Assembly: GCF_003387475.1 (NCBI RefSeq)
Contig: NZ_QUNO01000029.1
Span: 33,483 to 97,482 of the forward strand
Direction: 5' to 3'
Length of the DNA stretch: 64,000 nucleotides
Origin: Kutzneria buriramensis
GTDB taxonomy: Bacteria; Actinomycetota; Actinomycetes; Mycobacteriales; Pseudonocardiaceae
Below, piece by piece: positions 60,815 through 64,000 of the stretch (position 1 is the first letter of the stretch; every line of letters begins with the position of its first letter). A program made the position numbers and the translations under genes. The notes beneath the pieces are model-generated. The model searched no databases. It had not been told where the DNA came from and saw only the letters and a list, made by a program, of their open reading frames with translations.

Positions 60815-61716
60815 CCGCCCCGGTGCTGGCCGCGTTCGCGGTGATGCTGCTGTTCGCGGCGGTCGCGCCGCGGCTGGGGCAGCGTCTGACGCCGGCCATC
60901 GCCACGTGCGTGCTGACGGCCGGCAGCGTGATCGTGGCCGGCTCGACCGGCTTCGTGCTGGCGGTGCTTGCCCTCACGTGGCTCGGGCAAGCGCCGCTCG
61001 TCGCCTGGCTGGCCGACTGGTCGCCGAGCGAACTCGACGCGAACACCCCCGTGCCGGAGTTCGTCGCCGCCGGCGCCTTGATCCTGCTCTCCGCCGCCGG
61101 CCTGCGACTGCTGATCCGTGCGATCCGACGAGGCCGGGCGCTCGTGGCGGTGCGCCGGGCCCATCGCGGCTCGTCGGCGGTGATAGTCGTGGACAGCGAC
61201 TGCCCGGATGCGTTCGCCACCCCCGCCCCGCATGGGCGGATCGTCGTCACCTCGGCGCTGCTGGCGGCGCTGTCGCCGGAGGAGCAGCGCGTGGTGCTCG
61301 CCCACGAGCGTGCCCACCTGCGGCATTGGCACGCCTGGTTGGTCGTCGTGGCCGACCTCGCCGAGGCTTCGAACCCCTTGCTACGGCCGACCGTCGCCGT
61401 GATCCGGCACGCCGTCGAGCGGTGGGCCGACGAGGACGCCGCCCGCCGGATCGGCGACCGGCACCTCGTCGCCCGCACCGTCGCCCGGGTCGCGCTGCTG
61501 CGGCACGACACCGCCGACAGCCCGCTCGCGCCGGCAGCGACCGGCGGCCAGGTGCCGCAACGGGTCCGTGCCCTGCTGTCGCCGCCCCCGGATCGCCGGC
61601 TCTGGCTCGTTGCCGTCATCGTCGGGCTGCTGACGTGCAGCTTCGTCGCGACCTTCGCCGTCGAACGGACCGGTGACGCGCTGTTCGACCGGGTCGCTAC
61701 CGTCCAGGACCGCTGA
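60811..61716 (+). CDS. M56-family (BlaR1-like) membrane metallopeptidase
   Basis: 301 residues. Two membrane helices near the N-terminus and one near residue 85 precede the M56 zinc site LAHERAHLRHWHAWL (HExxH) near residue 168, with the third ligand Glu in ERWADEDAARRIG. A final helix lies near residue 270. Unlike staphylococcal BlaR1 there is no penicillin-binding sensor domain, so the inducing signal is unknown. It is coupled to blaI and probably cleaves it. Confidence 0.88.
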   Translation: MTAPVLAAFAVMLLFAAVAPRLGQRLTPAIATCVLTAGSVIVAGSTGFVLAVLALTWLGQAPLVAWLADWSPSELDANTPVPEFVAAGALILLSAAGLRLLIRAIRRGRALVAVRRAHRGSSAVIVVDSDCPDAFATPAPHGRIVVTSALLAALSPEEQRVVLAHERAHLRHWHAWLVVVADLAEASNPLLRPTVAVIRHAVERWADEDAARRIGDRHLVARTVARVALLRHDTADSPLAPAATGGQVPQRVRALLSPPPDRRLWLVAVIVGLLTCSFVATFAVERTGDALFDRVATVQDR

Positions 61717-62665
61717 CCAGCAGCGTCACTTTCCCCGTGGTACGGCGGGAAGCCAGGTCGCTGAAGGCCTGGGTGGCGTCGGCGAGACGGTACTGCGCGC
61801 CGGTGATCGGGCGCAGGCGGCCCCGGGCGGTCAGCTCCAGCAGCTCGGCGAGCGGCTCGCGGTAGCCCCGCGGCAGGGCGAGGGCCGGCCGCAGCCAGAA
61901 GCCGGCTACAGCCACATTGCGCTCAGCCAGCAGCCCCAGGTCGATGGGCGGGCGGCCCTCGTGGGTGGCGTCGCCGTAGCTGATCACCCGTCCGAACGGC
62001 GCGAGCGCCTCCAGGCCGGCGGAGACGGCGGCCCCACCGTTGGCGTCGAGCACCACATCGGCGCCGTGGCCGCCATTCGCCTGCCGGACGCGCTCGGCGT
62101 AGCCGGCGGGCTCGCTGTCGACGGCCGCGTCGGCGCCGAGTTCCCGGGCCAGCCGGCGTTTCTCCGATGTGGACGCTGCCGCGATGACCCGGCCGGCGCC
62201 GAACTCACGGGCCAGCTGGATCGCCAGCGAGCCGACGCCGCCGGCGGCGGCGTTCACGACCACGGATTCCCCTGGGACCAGCCGGGCCGAGCCGCGGAGC
62301 AGGTGCCACGCGGTCAGCCCCTGCACCAGCAGGGCCAGGGCCTGCTCGTCGGTGACCCCGTCCGGCACGTCCACGACGGCGTCGGCGTCGAGCACGGCCT
62401 TCTCGGCGAAACCGCCGCCGTCGAAGGACAACCCGACGACCCGGCGGCCGCCGATGCGGCCGACGACCTCCGAACCGGGGACGAACGGCAGTAGGACGGC
62501 GGAGGAGTAGCGGCCGGCGATCCGTGAGAGATCGGCGAAGTTGACGCCGGCGGCGGTCACGTCGACCACCAGTCGGCCGTCACCAGCCGCGGGGGCGTCG
62601 AGCTCGGTCACCTCCAGCGTCTCGGGCCCGCCGAACCGGGTCACCCGCACTGCTCGAATGGTCAT
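61697..62665 (-). CDS. Zinc-free quinone oxidoreductase/alcohol dehydrogenase (MDR family)
   Basis: 322 residues. AVRVTRFGGPETLEV, GVNFADLSRIAGRY and the NADPH loop VVVNAAAGGVGSLAIQLARE are typical of the quinone oxidoreductase (QOR) branch of the MDR superfamily, which lacks zinc. The ATG at 62665 overlaps the stop of the upstream LLM gene (ATGA). Its end overlaps the convergent M56 gene by 20 bp. Confidence 0.88.
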   Translation of the reverse strand: MTIRAVRVTRFGGPETLEVTELDAPAAGDGRLVVDVTAAGVNFADLSRIAGRYSSAVLLPFVPGSEVVGRIGGRRVVGLSFDGGGFAEKAVLDADAVVDVPDGVTDEQALALLVQGLTAWHLLRGSARLVPGESVVVNAAAGGVGSLAIQLAREFGAGRVIAAASTSEKRRLARELGADAAVDSEPAGYAERVRQANGGHGADVVLDANGGAAVSAGLEALAPFGRVISYGDATHEGRPPIDLGLLAERNVAVAGFWLRPALALPRGYREPLAELLELTARGRLRPITGAQYRLADATQAFSDLASRRTTGKVTLLVSGPGR

Positions 62666-63756
62666 CGCCGTTGCCACTCCTCCGCCAGCAGTTCGTACGA
62701 CCGGACACGGTCGGCGTGGTCGTGGGTGATCGTGGTGACGATGAGCTCGTCGGCGCCGGTGGTGTCGCGCAGCAGCTCCAACTTGTCGGCCACCTCAGCC
62801 GGCGTGCCGACGAACTGCGTGTCGACCCGGTCGGCGACCAGGTCGCGGTCGGTGTCGGTCCACCGGTGCGCGCGAGCCTCGGCCGGTGCGGGGAAGGGGA
62901 CGGCATCGAGGCGCGTGCGGATGCTGCGCACCCACAGGCCGTAGCCGGCGGCCAGTTCCCTCGCCGCGGCTCGGGTTCCCGCCACGACGACGTCCGCCGA
63001 GACGCTCACGTGGGGGCGTTCGAGCTCGGCTGACGGCCTGTACGCGGCGCGGTAGCCGGCGACGGCCTCCAGCACGGTGGCGGGGCTGACGTGGTAGTTG
63101 GCGGCGAACCTCAGGCCACGTCGGCCGGCGACGGTTGCGCTCTCGCCGCCGCTGCTGCCGAGGATCCACACCTCCAGCGCCGCGCCCTCGCCCGGCACCA
63201 CGTGCGCCGCCTCGCCGTCGGATTCGTACGTGCCGCCGAGCAGGGCGAGGACGTCGTCGACCTGCTCGGCATAGTCCTGCGGCTGCGCGTCGGGCAACAG
63301 CAACAGCTTGCGCTGCATGGCAACGCGCGGCGAACCGAGCAGCCGTGTGGCCGAGAACCGGCGCGGGATCAGCAGGTTGTCGGACGGCACCGGCTCCAAC
63401 ACCGGTGCCGCACTGGCGGGCTGGCCGCCGGAGCGGCCCAGACCGAGGTCGAAGCGGCCCGGGAACGCGGCGTCGAGCAGCCCGAATTCCTCTACAGTGG
63501 ACAGTGCGGTGCGGTGTCCCATCTGCACCGCGCCGGAACCCAGCCGAATCGTCGCCGTCGCGGCGGCGGTCAGGGCCAGCAGGACGGCAGGCGAGGTCCC
63601 GGCGACGCCCGCGTTGAGGTGGTGCTCGGCGAACCAGTAGCGGGCATAGCCGAACTCCTCGGCCCGCCGGGCCAGGTCGACGCTGTTGCGCAGCGCCTGC
63701 GCCGCGGTCGAGCCGGAGGAGATCGGCACCAGGTCGAGAACCGTGAGCGGGGTCAT
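62662..63756 (-). CDS. Luciferase-like (LLM) monooxygenase
   Basis: 364 residues. LDLVPISSGSTAAQALRNSV at the N-terminus, RYWFAEHHLNAGVAGTSPAV and LRLGSGAVQMGHRTAL-like bases (IRLGSGAVQMGHRTA) match the MsnO8/bacterial luciferase alpha-like LLM class, which uses reduced flavin or F420. It is coupled to the quinone oxidoreductase and follows the partial monooxygenase by 13 bp, making a three-gene operon for oxidation of an unknown, perhaps sulphur- or nitrilotriacetate-like compound. Confidence 0.85.
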   Translation of the reverse strand: MTPLTVLDLVPISSGSTAAQALRNSVDLARRAEEFGYARYWFAEHHLNAGVAGTSPAVLLALTAAATATIRLGSGAVQMGHRTALSTVEEFGLLDAAFPGRFDLGLGRSGGQPASAAPVLEPVPSDNLLIPRRFSATRLLGSPRVAMQRKLLLLPDAQPQDYAEQVDDVLALLGGTYESDGEAAHVVPGEGAALEVWILGSSGGESATVAGRRGLRFAANYHVSPATVLEAVAGYRAAYRPSAELERPHVSVSADVVVAGTRAAARELAAGYGLWVRSIRTRLDAVPFPAPAEARAHRWTDTDRDLVADRVDTQFVGTPAEVADKLELLRDTTGADELIVTTITHDHADRVRSYELLAEEWQRR

Positions 63757-63769
63757 GACGGCCGGAACC

Positions 63770-64000
63770 TCACGACGCCTGCTCCAACCGGCGGGACAGC
63801 GGCGGCCGCAGCCCGAGATGCTCCCGCAGCGTCGTCCCGGTGTACTCGGTCCGGTACACGCCTCGCTCCTGGAGTTCGGGCACCAGCAGGTCGACGATGT
63901 CGTCCAGGCCGTCGGGGATGAGGTACGGCGTGATGTTGAACCCGTGCACCGCCCCGTGCCGGGCGAAGCGGGTGAACTTGTCGGCCAGGCTGGTCGGCGT
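63770..64000 (-). CDS. NtaA/SnaA/DszA-type monooxygenase, C-terminal end (cut by right edge)
   Basis: The last 76 codons are visible. FNITPYLIPDGLDDIVDLLV followed by PELQERGVYRTEYTGTTLRE and HLGLRPPLSRR is the conserved C-terminal end of the NtaA/SnaA/DszA family of FMN-dependent monooxygenases. The rest lies outside the window. It heads an operon with the two genes to its left. Confidence 0.85.
   Translation of the reverse strand, partial: TPTSLADKFTRFARHGAVHGFNITPYLIPDGLDDIVDLLVPELQERGVYRTEYTGTTLREHLGLRPPLSRRLEQAS

Noticed and set aside
1..64000. CRISPR arrays, prophage or conjugative genes
   Set aside because: No regularly spaced repeats, cas genes, integrase, capsid or transfer genes were found; the only mobile trace is the IS3 remnant.

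Overview
The window is chromosomal DNA from a high-G+C actinomycete, probably a filamentous Pseudonocardiales- or Streptomyces-type soil bacterium. This rests on strong G/C bias at third codon positions, many GTG starts, ATGA/GTGA stop-start overlaps inside operons, F420-type oxidoreductases, large MalT/LuxR-type ATPases, a Tat-exported EfeB peroxidase and a sortase-E style LAxTG surface protein. No rRNA, intact tRNA, CRISPR array or intact insertion sequence is visible. The genus cannot be fixed from the sequence alone.

Layout. 1-2163: start of a large LuxR/MalT-type regulator that runs off the left edge. 2164-3337: gene-free debris with an IS3-family transposase remnant and a tRNA acceptor/T-arm minihelix. 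3338-15443: the main specialised-metabolism locus, a seven-gene operon linked by overlaps: NAT-like cysteine acyltransferase, nucleoside-deoxyribosyltransferase-like protein, fatty-acyl-AMP ligase, ACP-KS, F420-type oxidoreductase, AT-DH-KR-ACP, and KS-(AT-less)-ACP plus a dead epimerisation-type domain. 15495-22022: methyltransferase, HD-GYP/LuxR regulator, partner STAND ATPase and a divergent methyltransferase, the last two separated by a long palindrome. 22049-31723: a HAD-like protein, RibD-type reductase with DHA2 exporter, RCK protein, MFS, AraC regulator with Gfo/Idh/MocA oxidoreductase, COG4705 membrane protein and PAP2 phosphatase.

31754-43510 is a catabolic locus (amidohydrolase, MFS importer, soluble binding protein, beta-hydroxyacid dehydrogenase, M24 creatinase/DddP-like protein, two aldehyde dehydrogenases, LacI regulator, FAD dehydrogenase). 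Five versions of a TGCAATCGATTGCA-like palindrome sit in it and mark a likely LacI regulon. 43642-53701 holds a secreted beta-propeller, GntR/SDR pair, tandem DUF190 proteins, a membrane protein-histidine kinase-response regulator operon whose inverted repeat recurs before the next operon, an ECF sigma/anti-sigma pair and the LAxTG protein.

53704-64000 holds an efeUO-efeB iron uptake operon under an IdeR/DmdR-like box, then a group of envelope genes (COG4705 protein, GT4 glycosyltransferase, DedA, DMT transporter) next to a BlaI repressor and M56 peptidase. BlaI-type dyads (TACTACA-N4-TGTAGTA) occur at the blaI/DMT divergent promoter (two), before the glycosyltransferase, before the distant COG4705 gene at 30331, and more weakly before efeU, suggesting one dispersed regulon. 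The window ends in a quinone oxidoreductase and two luciferase-like monooxygenases, the last cut by the right edge.

The most promising candidates for something new are the split FAAL/PKS operon, which has several degenerate catalytic motifs, and the BlaI regulon.
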